DNA from: Papilionanthe hookeriana x Papilionanthe teres
Lineage: Eukaryota; Streptophyta; Magnoliopsida; Asparagales; Orchidaceae
Length of the DNA stretch: 64,000 nucleotides
Direction: 5' to 3'
NCBI GenBank assembly: GCA_022702705.1
Contig: CM040428.1
Coordinates: forward strand, 94,918,287-94,982,286
Shown here piece by piece: positions 24,696 to 33,240 of the stretch. The stretch's first letter is position 1. Each line of letters begins with the position of its first letter. The notes beneath the pieces are model-generated. The model had not been told where the DNA came from, did not search any database, and saw nothing but the letters and a program-made list of their open reading frames with translations. The translations under genes and the position numbers were made by a program.

Positions 24696-26183
24696 TCACA
24701 GCTCGTAGGGCTGGAGACTCTCCAATTCTGGATCTGGCTGGAAGTGGTAAAGCGCCTTTCTGTCATCCATCCTTCTAAAAGTAACGGAGATCCGCTCCAC
24801 TGGCACTCCCGGTATACAATGTTTTGCGACGTCTGCTCCATTTCCTTTTAATATCATGAAGGAACCTACCGGAAGCGGTATCTCCACCGGTCCTCGGAAC
24901 TTACCCGGGCCTGCTATTCGGAGGTCAGATCCGAACATGATATTGCATTGGTTGATGAATGAAACTGTGCAGAAAGGTCTGACAAAGTCGTGGTGGTCTA
25001 TGTGTGGAGGTATGCAGTCGCCCTCATGGTAAATGTTGATGATGCAACTGTTGGGTATGCAGTCTGCTGGCAGTACCCTCCATGTTATCATTCTTTTCAC
25101 CATTCTTTTAATTATCCTCGACATTGGATCGACCTCACTGCGACGGAGTATCCCTGGTGGATTTCCTTTCCTGTCTGTGGCAAAATTGTAGCAACATCCG
25201 CATTGGATTATAACTCTTCCCTTTCCTTGCATCCATCTTCGGGGTTCTGAATATGTTTTTTCTCTCAGGCGGCCAGCTCGACCCATTTTCTGCAATTCAA
25301 GGACGCAGTCTACAATTTGTTGTTGCTCATAATCTGAGAAAACATCTGTATGCAGCTCGAGGCCTTCCAAGATGTTGACCCTCTTGTTTCAAATTCTTTC
25401 AAAGTATTCTAAGGTTTTCTTCTCAACTAGTTGCATTTTCTCCAGCTCGTATTCCGGGATTATCTGAAGTCCTTGGTGTCTAGTAACATACTGCGGGATG
25501 TATGGCTCAACCCCAGCACGTTCTTGTTCATGTCTCGGCTCCTCGGGGACAGTCTCCGTAGGGACATCCTCCGGGGTTGCTTTCGCAACAAGACTCTTCG
25601 GATCCGGTACGTATGCTCGGCGTCGAGGTACCGACTCTATTTCTGCTTTTCTTGATATTTCTTTTATCTGCTCCGACCTTCTTGGACTTGACTTTCTTCT
25701 TTCTAGTTCCTGACGAACTGGTCTCCTTGGAGCATTTGCATTAACAGTATCCATTGTCTGTTCATGTTGATCTTCTGCTAACTTGGTCAACATTTTGCTA
25801 ATGCGACGATTTTTATTTCTTCGCTGGGTAGCAGTGAGAGTAGCTCTCCTTACCCCTTGAATTTATGTAGGCACGGCGCTGACAAGCCTACCCTCTGCTG
25901 TGGAAACCACGGAATTAACTTTCTTATCCTCTCCGGTTGCATGTGCGGCGTTTGCTTTCCTTTTCTTGTTGCTGGATTGGTGGCTCGGGCCACCCATTTT
26001 CATCACTGTGTGGCTGTGAAGTTCTTCCCGATCAACTGGGATCCAATCATTTTCTTCGTATTGTAAGCTGGCTGGTGTGAAGTCTAAGTCAATCTCTATC
26101 ATTGCTCCATCTCTCACCCTCTTTTCATCAATTGCTAGACTCACGCCATTTCTAAAGTTTAGAACCAACCGCCCGCTCGACAT
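24696..26183 (-). pseudogene. retrotransposon-borne ALKBH9/10-like AlkB dioxygenase gene (two in-frame stops)
   Basis: One reading frame runs from ATG 26181-26183 to TGA 24696-24698 (495 codons), broken only by TAA near 25863 and TGA near 25389. The last 224 residues (from 25370) are an AlkB-type 2-oxoglutarate/Fe(II) dioxygenase. Numbered from that Met they show HID (H123, D125; H codon 25002-25004), H184 in NGADVAKH, and R193..R199 in RISVTFR, which are the metal and 2-oxoglutarate ligands. Motifs such as EGDCIPPHID, DFVRPFCTVSF and LPVGS are those of plant ALKBH9/ALKBH10 m6A RNA demethylases; flexivirus AlkB domains are much more divergent. The N-terminal 270 residues are basic and low in complexity, with RRNKNRRISK shared with this element's Gag. 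It follows integrase, in the position of env-like or extra genes of other retroelements. The sequence shows the fold and ligands; activity on m6A is inferred. Confidence 0.9.
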
Positions 26184-26212
26184 TTCCCTGCGAAAAAACA
26201 AGGAAAGGATCA
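26184..26212 (-). promoter_or_regulatory. splice-acceptor-like site before AlkB start codon
   Basis: On the minus strand a pyrimidine tract (CCTTTCCTTGTTTTTTC) runs into GCAG|GG, with AG at 26189-26188, five bases before the ATG at 26183. No in-frame ATG lies just upstream. This fits a 3' splice site joining the LTR donor to the AlkB gene. The equivalent in the host element falls in the assembly gap. Confidence 0.5.
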
Positions 26213-26505
26213 GGGGCTGTACTAAGAACAAGAACAATAAGAAAACACATAAAAATTCTTATTCAAATCTTTTAAATTTAAAGGAAGAAGGAAGAGATGA
26301 GAAAATATCAGGAATGAATGGATTTTAAAGGAAAGATTGGCTTTTTATTATTATGATTTCCCATGTTTTCTTTTTAACATTTTCGTTGATGAGATTTTTT
26401 ATTATCCATTTTATTTTGTTTTGGGTTCGGACCCAGTCACAAAGTGATCACTTCACCCGTGTTTCTAGGGATAAGATTCTATTTTAGAGGCCACCCTTCG
26501 AAACA
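26213..26505 (-). other. spacer between integrase stop and AlkB gene
   Basis: About 300 bases, A/T-rich. It holds no gene. Its downstream end supplies the pyrimidine tract of the presumed acceptor. Confidence 0.6.
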
Positions 26506-27624
26506 TCAGGTCGCGTAATACTTCTTTAAATACCGTCCATTGATTGGAAGCATGGGTCGTTCTCCACGGCAATTCACCAGTTGGTAGGAACCTCCTGAGT
26601 AGACTGTCTCGACCACGAACGACCCTTCCCATGTTGGTTCAAATTTACCACCTTTCTTGCGATGTGCAAGAATAGGTCTACTGAGAATAAGAACTAAGTC
26701 ACAGACTTTGAAAGTTCTTGGGCGGACCAGTTTATCATGGGCCTGGATCATCTTGGCTTGATACTGTTCCAAATTCTGCTGTGCAGAAAGTCTTTTCCCT
26801 TCCAAGCTTTCTAATTCTTCCAGTCGTAGTATAGCATTTTCTTCTGTAGTGATCTTTTCTGCAACTGCAATTTGGAGTGACGGAAGTTGAACTTCCAGGG
26901 GCAAGACGGCCTCGGACCCGTACACTAAAGCGTAAGGCGTAGACTGAGTAGGAGTCCTAAAAGTCGTCCTGTAGGCCCATAAGGCTTCTAACAACTTCTC
27001 GTGCCAAATTCTCTTGTTGTCGTCCAAAGTTTTCTTTAAAATTTGAACGAGAGTTTTATTAAAAGCCTCGGCCAAGCCGTTTGCTCTTGGGTAGTAGATC
27101 GTTGAGTATCGCCAATCAATCTTGTTTCTTCTGACAAAATTGTTGATCTTTGTACTTTTGAATGCAGACCCATTATCTGAAATGATCCTGCGCGGTACCC
27201 CGAAACGGTAGACGACTTGGTTCTTGAAAAACTGTAGCACGTGGTGTGCCTTTACTTCCCTGAGTGGTATAGCTTCTGCCCATTTAGAAAAGTAGTCTGT
27301 AGCTGCAAGGATGAAGCAATGTCCTCTTGAAGAAGGCGGTTCGATCGGACCCACTATATCTGTGCCCCAACACTCAAACGGCCACGACGCGATTGTCGGG
27401 TGTAGCACATTTGGAGGTTGATGTAAAACCACTCCGTGCACTTGGCACTGGTGACAACTTTTGGCAAATTTCATACAGTCGGTCATCATTGAGGGCCAGT
27501 AGTACCCTAGTCTTTTAATCTTCATTTTCATTTTCGGACCCGACTCATGAGCGCCACAAAGTCCTGAATGCACTTCTTTAACGATTTCATGAGCCTCGGA
27601 CCCGCTCAGGCATCTTAGCCACAT
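26506..27624 (-). CDS. integrase (Ty3/Gypsy type), C-terminal part of pol
   Basis: This joins the cDNA into the host genome in the nucleus. The open frame of 372 codons from the ATG at 27624 shows, in order: the zinc-binding HHCC (H19, H26, C57, C60), the catalytic core with D89 (WGTDIVG), D150 (ISDNGS) and E186 (NGLAEAFNK), and a C-terminal DNA-binding region with a GPF-like WEGSFVV. There is no chromodomain, as is normal for Tat/Athila elements. Homology extends upstream (YTLINNTLYRRSFDQ, to about 27760), where a TGA interrupts, so the true protein is part of a longer polyprotein in the same frame as RT, protease and the later part of Gag. The core is intact. Confidence 0.93.
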   Translation of the reverse strand: MWLRCLSGSEAHEIVKEVHSGLCGAHESGPKMKMKIKRLGYYWPSMMTDCMKFAKSCHQCQVHGVVLHQPPNVLHPTIASWPFECWGTDIVGPIEPPSSRGHCFILAATDYFSKWAEAIPLREVKAHHVLQFFKNQVVYRFGVPRRIISDNGSAFKSTKINNFVRRNKIDWRYSTIYYPRANGLAEAFNKTLVQILKKTLDDNKRIWHEKLLEALWAYRTTFRTPTQSTPYALVYGSEAVLPLEVQLPSLQIAVAEKITTEENAILRLEELESLEGKRLSAQQNLEQYQAKMIQAHDKLVRPRTFKVCDLVLILSRPILAHRKKGGKFEPTWEGSFVVETVYSGGSYQLVNCRGERPMLPINGRYLKKYYAT

Positions 27625-28261
27625 CTGATCAAAAGACCTTCTGTATAATGTATTGTTTATTAATGTGTAAGAAAGAGTTCTTTTCTTGATTTGATGGGCT
27701 ATCGACTTATCATCGGGCAGGCTTCCTGTTCACAGGTATTCTATTAATGGCTGTCGCCAATCTTCTGTATTTTCTGTCACTGCTGCAATTGTTTCTTCTG
27801 CTTTTTCTGATTTGTGTGTTGTATCCATGTCGAGCTGTGATAGGACCTGTCATCCTTGAACTGACACTTCAACTGAATCATCTTGTAAGTAGGCAAATTC
27901 CTTTGCAAGGCGAGCTAACACATCTGCAATAGCATTTTCTTTTCTGGGAATCTAGTAGATCATTACATTCGGAATATGTTCCAACAGTTTCATGGCATAC
28001 TGAAAATACTGCTCGAGTCTTGGTTTCAGAATCTCGTACTTGTCCGACGATCTGTTGAATGATCAACTGAGAATCTCCGTAGATGTTGATGTCCGTTATT
28101 CCCATTTGAATGATTAGTTCTAGTCCTGTTATGAGGGCTTCGTATTCTGCCTCGTTGTTTGTGCATGGTTCTGTTAAGTGGTAGGAGTATCTTAACATCC
28201 CCCGCTCCGGTGTTATAAAGATTAGTCTGATTCCTGCCTTACCGGGCACTATCGTTTGCAA
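27625..28261 (-). pseudogene. archaeal-type RNase H (second RNase H) and linker to integrase
   Basis: From 28261 to 27878 the frame encodes GMLRYSYHLTEPCTNNEAEYEAL and IYGDSQLI, giving the catalytic E and D of the archaeal/plant-type RNase H. The first catalytic D is in LYFDGAS, just upstream across a stop at 28262. A frameshift near 28000 changes the frame before IPRKENAIADVLARL, the expected end of the domain, and the linker to integrase carries a further stop. A second RNase H after the RT-linked one is a known mark of Tat/Ogre elements; it is thought to help remove RNA from the hybrid during reverse transcription. Note: the longer quote is split by the same frame and is intact in the sequence. 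Confidence 0.8.
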
Positions 28262-28917
28262 TTATTTATTCTTCTGTGCTGAGGACGCACCGTCGAAGTA
28301 TAGTTCCCAACGTCGATCATCAGTGTCTTCTAGGCTCATTATCTGTTTGTCAGGCAAATCGTCGTCGAGAGGCGAATCTGCCGGTAAAGGGTGTGCTGCA
28401 AGAAAGTCAGCTAGGACTTGTCCCTTTACGGCACGAAGAGGAACGAAAGTTTTGTCGAATTGCAATAGTATCATCGACCACCTGGCAAGTCTACCAGAAA
28501 GCATCGGTCAGGTCATCAAGTATTGCAACGGATTAACTCTCAAAATAAGGTTGACCTTATGAGAAAGCATGCAATGCCTGAGCTTCTGTGCGGCGAAGAT
28601 CAGGGCCAAGCAGTGCTTCTCAATAGGAGGATACTTCACTTCCGTCGGGATTAGACGACGGCTTAAGTAGTAGAGTGCATTTTCTTTTCCCTCATCATTG
28701 ACCATGGCTAGCAGGGCTCCAATGGAGTCGTCTAAAGCCGCGGTATAAAGTATCAACGTCTACCTGAGACTGGGGCTGCTAAGACAGGAGGTGTCATTAA
28801 GTATTGTTTGATGTCATCGAAGGCATGTTGACATTTGGAGTCCCAAATAAACTTGGCATCCTTCTTAACCAAAGCAAAAAAAGGCTGACACCTTCCTGAC
28901 AAATTCGATATAAAGCG
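28262..28917 (-). pseudogene. RT-linked RNase H region of pol, frameshifted
   Basis: After the RT stop at 28918 the same frame continues as a recognisable RT thumb/connection (LVKKDAKFIWDSKCQHAF). The homology then moves one frame over: 28756-28508 holds LYYLSRRLIPTEVKYPPIEK and RVNPLQYLMT, and 28504-28262 holds SGRLARWSMILLQFD through to LYFDGASS. This is the first, RT-attached RNase H, which in Tat/Ogre elements lacks a full active site. At least one frameshift and two stops separate the parts. Confidence 0.75.
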
Positions 28918-29841
28918 TCAAAGATATGCCAATTTTCCTTGAAAGGATCGTAGTTGTTTCAAGGTTTTAGGAGATGGCATTTCTAAGATAGCTTTAATCT
29001 TTTCCGGATCAATTTCAATACTGCGATGTCGGAAAACAAGTCCTAAGAATTTCCCGGAGGTGACGCCGAAGGTGCATTTTAAGGGATTCATCTTAAGGTT
29101 GTATTGTCTTAGTCGCTCGAAAATAATTCTCAAATCATACAGGTGATCTTCTTTCAGTTTTCTTTTGATGACCACATCATCCACGTAGCACTCAACTTGG
29201 TTATGAATGAGATCATCAAAAATCTTCGTCATCGCTCTTTGGTATGTTGCTCCTGCGTTCTTTTGTCCGAATGGCATTACTGTGTAGTAATACACTCTGA
29301 TCGGCGTTCTGAATGTCGTGAGTTTTTCGTCTTCTGTTGCAATCTTTATCTGGTTGTATCCTGATGATCCATCCATGAATGAAAATATTTCATGTGTTAA
29401 AGCAATGTCGATCATCAGTTCTGGGATTGGTAGTGGAAATTCATCCTTTGGACGTGCTTTATTCAAATCTCTGAAATCCACGTAGATTCTGATCTGACCA
29501 TTCTTCTTTTTGACTGGTACCACATTGGCTAACCAAGTAGGGTATTGTTCTTCACGGACAAATTTAGCATCTATTAGCTTCTTAACTTCAGCTATTATTT
29601 GTTGCTCAATTTCTAGACGCATTCTTCTGGGAGCTTGTCTGATTGGAACAGAAGTAGGATCTACTCCTAACTTGTGAACTGCGACTTCTGGAGCTAATCC
29701 TAGCATTTCGTCGTAACTCCAAGCAAAACAGTCCTTGAATTCCATTAGTAGCTTGATTATGTTTTCGGAATCTTTTTTATTGAGTAAGGAGCTAACAAAG
29801 GTTGGCCTAGACTCTTCGCTAGTACCTAAGTTAACTTCCAT
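28918..29841 (-). CDS. reverse transcriptase domain of pol
   Basis: This copies the element RNA into DNA in cytoplasmic particles. The 307-codon frame from ATG 29841 shows the ordered RT blocks: VKKKNGQIRIYVDFRDLNKA (110-129), D157 in FMDGSSGYNQI, VMPFGQKNAGATYQRAM, and the catalytic YVDD at 219-222. LKCTFGV and FLGLVF follow. The frame is shared with protease (32067) and integrase (27624). Homology continues upstream through a single TAA at 29878-29880. It ends early at 28918, just after LRSFQGKLAYL, by a nonsense or indel change. It belongs to the Tat/Ogre side of Ty3/Gypsy. Confidence 0.94.
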   Translation of the reverse strand: MEVNLGTSEESRPTFVSSLLNKKDSENIIKLLMEFKDCFAWSYDEMLGLAPEVAVHKLGVDPTSVPIRQAPRRMRLEIEQQIIAEVKKLIDAKFVREEQYPTWLANVVPVKKKNGQIRIYVDFRDLNKARPKDEFPLPIPELMIDIALTHEIFSFMDGSSGYNQIKIATEDEKLTTFRTPIRVYYYTVMPFGQKNAGATYQRAMTKIFDDLIHNQVECYVDDVVIKRKLKEDHLYDLRIIFERLRQYNLKMNPLKCTFGVTSGKFLGLVFRHRSIEIDPEKIKAILEMPSPKTLKQLRSFQGKLAYL

Positions 29842-29877
29842 TAACTCGTCTATTGTAGATTTGATTTCTTCTTCAAA

Positions 29878-30714
29878 TTATGGTGGAGCATCTCCAATTG
29901 GTGGATCTTCTAGATCTTCTGAAGCTTCGAAGCAGTCTTTATTAGGTTCGCAAGTGACAACCAAGCAAAATCCCGTATCATCAACTGATCCTACTGTGCC
30001 GAATCCGAGACCATGTTTTGAATTGGGAGGCCGACCGGCATTATTCCATAATTTTTCAAAGTGTTGTGATCGGCCTTTTGTCCATTGTCGAGGTAAGACA
30101 CCACATTGAATTAAATTTTGAACACAGGGAGAGTACCACTCAAAAGGTAGTTCCATTAATTCGGAAGAAGTAACATCTTCAAATTGTACATCTTTTTCAG
30201 TATTGGAGGAAGAAGCACCACGGTAAAACTTGATTGGCTTGGTACCACTACCATGCACTTCCTTGACCACCATACCCTCGATCTTATTAGAATGGATCGG
30301 GGTCAGGGTCATAGTATGAACTTGATGGTTGATCATCTCGTACATTGATTTATTTTCTTCATTCTTTTCATCTTTGAGAGATATCTTGAACTAGGGTTTC
30401 TTTTGACTTATTGTCGCAGCTTCTTTCTTGATTTCTTCTTCTTCTTCAGAAGTGTTCTCCCAATCAACATCGATGACCAGTTTCTTCTGTCCAACTGTTC
30501 CAACATTTCTTCCACGTCCTCATCCCCGGCCTCGACCTCAGGTGCGAGTTTTGGAGAAATCTTCACCATCTCGCCGTAAGGGAGTGGTAAGTAACTGTTG
30601 GACTAGAACTTCAGGTTCTTCATCGTCTCGAATTTCTTTTGCTTCATTTGGTATGGTGTTTCTAGAAAATATTGTTTTCTTCGGGGGCGCGTAGTAGGCC
30701 GCATCTTCATGAAT
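29878..30714 (-). pseudogene. protease-RT linker of pol
   Basis: The linker is in the same frame as RT. From 30345 it is open to a TAA at 29878 (MYEMINHQVHTMTLTPIHSN at its start). Upstream, 30714-30346 carries VDWENTSEEEEE and an Arg-Gly-rich GRGRGRGR stretch, with stops at 30713, 30538-30540, about 30520 and 30392. The plus-strand element's 63696-64000 is clearly homologous and fewer of its codons are stops. The TGA at 30538-30540 (ACC-TGA-GGT) is also present in the other element. No enzymatic domain is seen. Confidence 0.7.
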
Positions 30715-32067
30715 TCAAATTTCATGCACGGAGAACGGTTGTGAATCACCTTTGATGCACTGTTCCCCTCCTTCGTAATAATTTATGCACTGGTGCAGAG
30801 ACGACGGTACCATCCGGTTTTCATGGATCCATGGTCGACCCAGTAGAGCGTTGAACGATGTCTCAGAATCAATTATGTGGAATTTTGCGGTTGTCTTTGG
30901 TAAATCACCGGTCTTCATTAGTAGTGTTATCGATCCAAGAGCTCTTTCTCCTTTTTGATTGAAGCATCTTAATAACATCTTGTCTGCTTCAAGCTCACGA
31001 GCATCAATTTCCAAATATGCTAGCGTCCGAAGATTCATTATGTTGATTGATGCTCCCGGATCAACCAACACTCTGGAGAGCGTAAACTTTCCAATAGTGA
31101 CTGAAATGTACAACGGTCGGTTGTGATCAGCTATTCCCAGTAATAGATCATTGTGCGTGAAGGTAACACCTCGCTGTTCTTTTAACGAGCAAACCTCATC
31201 GAAGGAATTACCGTCCATTTGAGCTAAATAAATTTCTGGATCAAGTAAAGCCTTGATCAGAGCCTCTCTCATCTCCTTTGACAGGATCAAAGCGTCGTAT
31301 ATGCTTAGTTTGGCTGGTAGCTTCCTAAGATGGGCTAGCACGTTGTAGTCCACTTTATTACCATGTTCTTCGGTTTCTTCCCGAATGGGCAATTCCTCTG
31401 CCGGGGTTGGCTCTTCCTGAGCAACCACTTGCTTTCCTTTATCCTTTGGACCCATTCTCGGAGGTAAAATTTTTCCACTTCTTAAATTTACTTCAGTTAT
31501 CTCTTCTGAATTCGGTGTTGAATCTGCCGGTGTATCCTCTTGAATTGGAACCACTGGCTCTTCTGAAGTTTCTTCGGTGTCTGATGGTTCTAATTCTATC
31601 GTGATCGGAGCTCCTCGAAATTCATAAATGGACTCGTTGCTTGTCGAGCTTTCGTAGCCTCCTTTGTGAACATCTTCTTCGTCGTGGTCGTCGAGGTTGT
31701 GTATGATTTGAGAATCGTTATTTATATTGGGATCGAGATCCGGATTAAGCCGGTTGTCGTTAGTTACGTAATCGTTAGAAACAGTTAAAACGTAGCCAAT
31801 GCCATAACCCTTATCATTATAAGATCCCACCGGGGTGAGCAAATAATCATACAGAGTCAGGAGTTCGAGGGATTTCTCCCCCGAATCGGAAATAACCATC
31901 CTAGGATAAGCAGCCCCTAGTCTACCCTTCGGAGCCTCGGTCTTCTTTTCTTCCACGATCTTCTCCTCCTTCTGGGGCTGTTCTTCAAAAGCAAGTGATA
32001 GTGCCGGCTCGACAGGTTTCAAACTATGAGTTGAAGCGCGTACCGAAGCGGTCTGGATGTGATCCAA
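30715..32067 (-). CDS. aspartic protease with long acidic N-terminal region (gag-pro junction)
   Basis: This cleaves the Gag-Pol polyprotein. The 450-codon frame has an acidic, Glu/Asp/Ser-rich first half (residues 100-240, a likely linker), then a retropepsin-like domain: VLVDPGASINIM with catalytic D336, and ALLGRPWIHENRMVPSSLHQ (407-426), the plant Gypsy protease signature. The active-site triad reads D-P-G-A, not the usual D-S/T-G, and the plus-strand element has the same. The frame continues from gag upstream (32536) through three stops, including one replacing Trp at 32110. It ends in TGA after SVHEI; the homologue has Gly there. Confidence 0.85.
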   Translation of the reverse strand: MDHIQTASVRASTHSLKPVEPALSLAFEEQPQKEEKIVEEKKTEAPKGRLGAAYPRMVISDSGEKSLELLTLYDYLLTPVGSYNDKGYGIGYVLTVSNDYVTNDNRLNPDLDPNINNDSQIIHNLDDHDEEDVHKGGYESSTSNESIYEFRGAPITIELEPSDTEETSEEPVVPIQEDTPADSTPNSEEITEVNLRSGKILPPRMGPKDKGKQVVAQEEPTPAEELPIREETEEHGNKVDYNVLAHLRKLPAKLSIYDALILSKEMREALIKALLDPEIYLAQMDGNSFDEVCSLKEQRGVTFTHNDLLLGIADHNRPLYISVTIGKFTLSRVLVDPGASINIMNLRTLAYLEIDARELEADKMLLRCFNQKGERALGSITLLMKTGDLPKTTAKFHIIDSETSFNALLGRPWIHENRMVPSSLHQCINYYEGGEQCIKGDSQPFSVHEI

Positions 32068-33240
32068 AATTTTCTTCGATGATTTTGTCCAGACAGTACT
32101 CCATCCATCATCAGTCGTGTAAGGGTCTATCGGAACAATGGGATCCTTTCAAATAACATTGACGGAACCTCCCTTCTGGGGTTCCTTCATATATTCCTTT
32201 GGGATCGTTATGTTCCCTCTCCGGAGATCGTCATCAAGCCAACTCTTGAAAGTGATGCAATCCTATATCTTGTGTCCAAGCATCTGATGGTAAGGGCAAT
32301 AGTTCAGATGATCTTTCTTATTGACTTCCTCCGGCTTCTTGGGCTCTAGCAGCTGAAAATCCGATGTCTTCATTAAGCTGCGGAACATCTTCGCTACTGC
32401 TTTAGTTTTGAATGGGTATTCTCTATTTAGAAGTTCTCTTAAAGTACGTGACGAACGAGGCGGTTGTTCATAATGCTGAGGCGACCGATAGCTCGGATGA
32501 GGTTGCTGATAGCCCTGCTGAGGTTGTTGGTATGTTCATTGCGGTGGTTGGTAACTAGGCTGTGGCCGCTCTGACTGTATCTGCATTGGCTGCTTGCCCT
32601 TATCTAATGCCGTGACGATTCCAGATTTCTTTTCGAATGATTTCACAGGCTTCTGCTTATCGTTCTTGTCCGCGAAACTTAACTGTTTTGCCTCTTCTTG
32701 CAAGCTCCCGGCCTTGCTAAGCAACTTCTCAAAAGTCTTGATTGTAAATCCTTTAAGGAGGAGTGCTATCGGGCCATGGATACTCTTGAGCAAGATGCCG
32801 ACTGCATGTTGTTCTTGAAGCTGTGGTTCACACTTCATGCTTAAGTTTCTCCATCGAAGTATGTAATCCACTAAAGTCTCGTTCGGCTTTTGTTGCTCCA
32901 CCACTAGATCACCGATAGTGATGTGGTGTTGAGCCCCGGCAAATCGTTTAACGAAGAGATTCTCCAGTTCTGAAAAGGTCTTTACTGAACCGTTCGGCAA
33001 TTCTGCGTACCAGTCAAAGGCAATCCCTGACAAACTGCTGACGAACTAGTGGAAGAGTAAAGCGTCGCTCCCACCGAAGCATTGCAGCAACTAGCACGAA
33101 AATGTGCGACATGCTGCCGAGGGTTTCCTGTTCCATCAAAAGTCTTAAACGAGAGGTGGTACGAAGCCTTTCGGGTATTGGATCGCATCAAACTCTTCGG
33201 GGTAAGGTCTACCCATCCGAATAGATGCTCCACTCTTGGA
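32068..33240 (-). pseudogene. Gag capsid and zinc-knuckle region
   Basis: This is the structural protein of the virus-like particle. 33033-32536 is open and holds the Retrotrans_gag-type capsid segment (TFSELENLFVKRFAGAQHH, then VDYILRWRNL). Farther down (about 32340-32240) is CPYHQMLGHKI.DC, the CxYHxxxGHxxxxC zinc-knuckle variant usual in Tat/Athila Gag, with a stop inside it. Upstream, FKTFDGTGNPRQHVAHF is at 33150-33100 in another frame, so there is a frameshift near 33050. The region is Gln/Pro/Tyr-rich between capsid and zinc knuckle. It is a single protein with 33482-34807 in the ancestral state. Confidence 0.85.

Noticed and set aside
24642..25250. Plus-strand frames opposite the AlkB gene
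   Set aside because: Shadow frames of a well-supported minus-strand gene with no own homology.
24696..25370. AlkB domain derived from a plant RNA virus (flexivirus-type)
   Set aside because: Motifs around the ligands (EGDCIPPHID, NGNGADVAKH) are those of plant ALKBH9/10 proteins; viral AlkB domains are shorter and more divergent. A tree would settle it.
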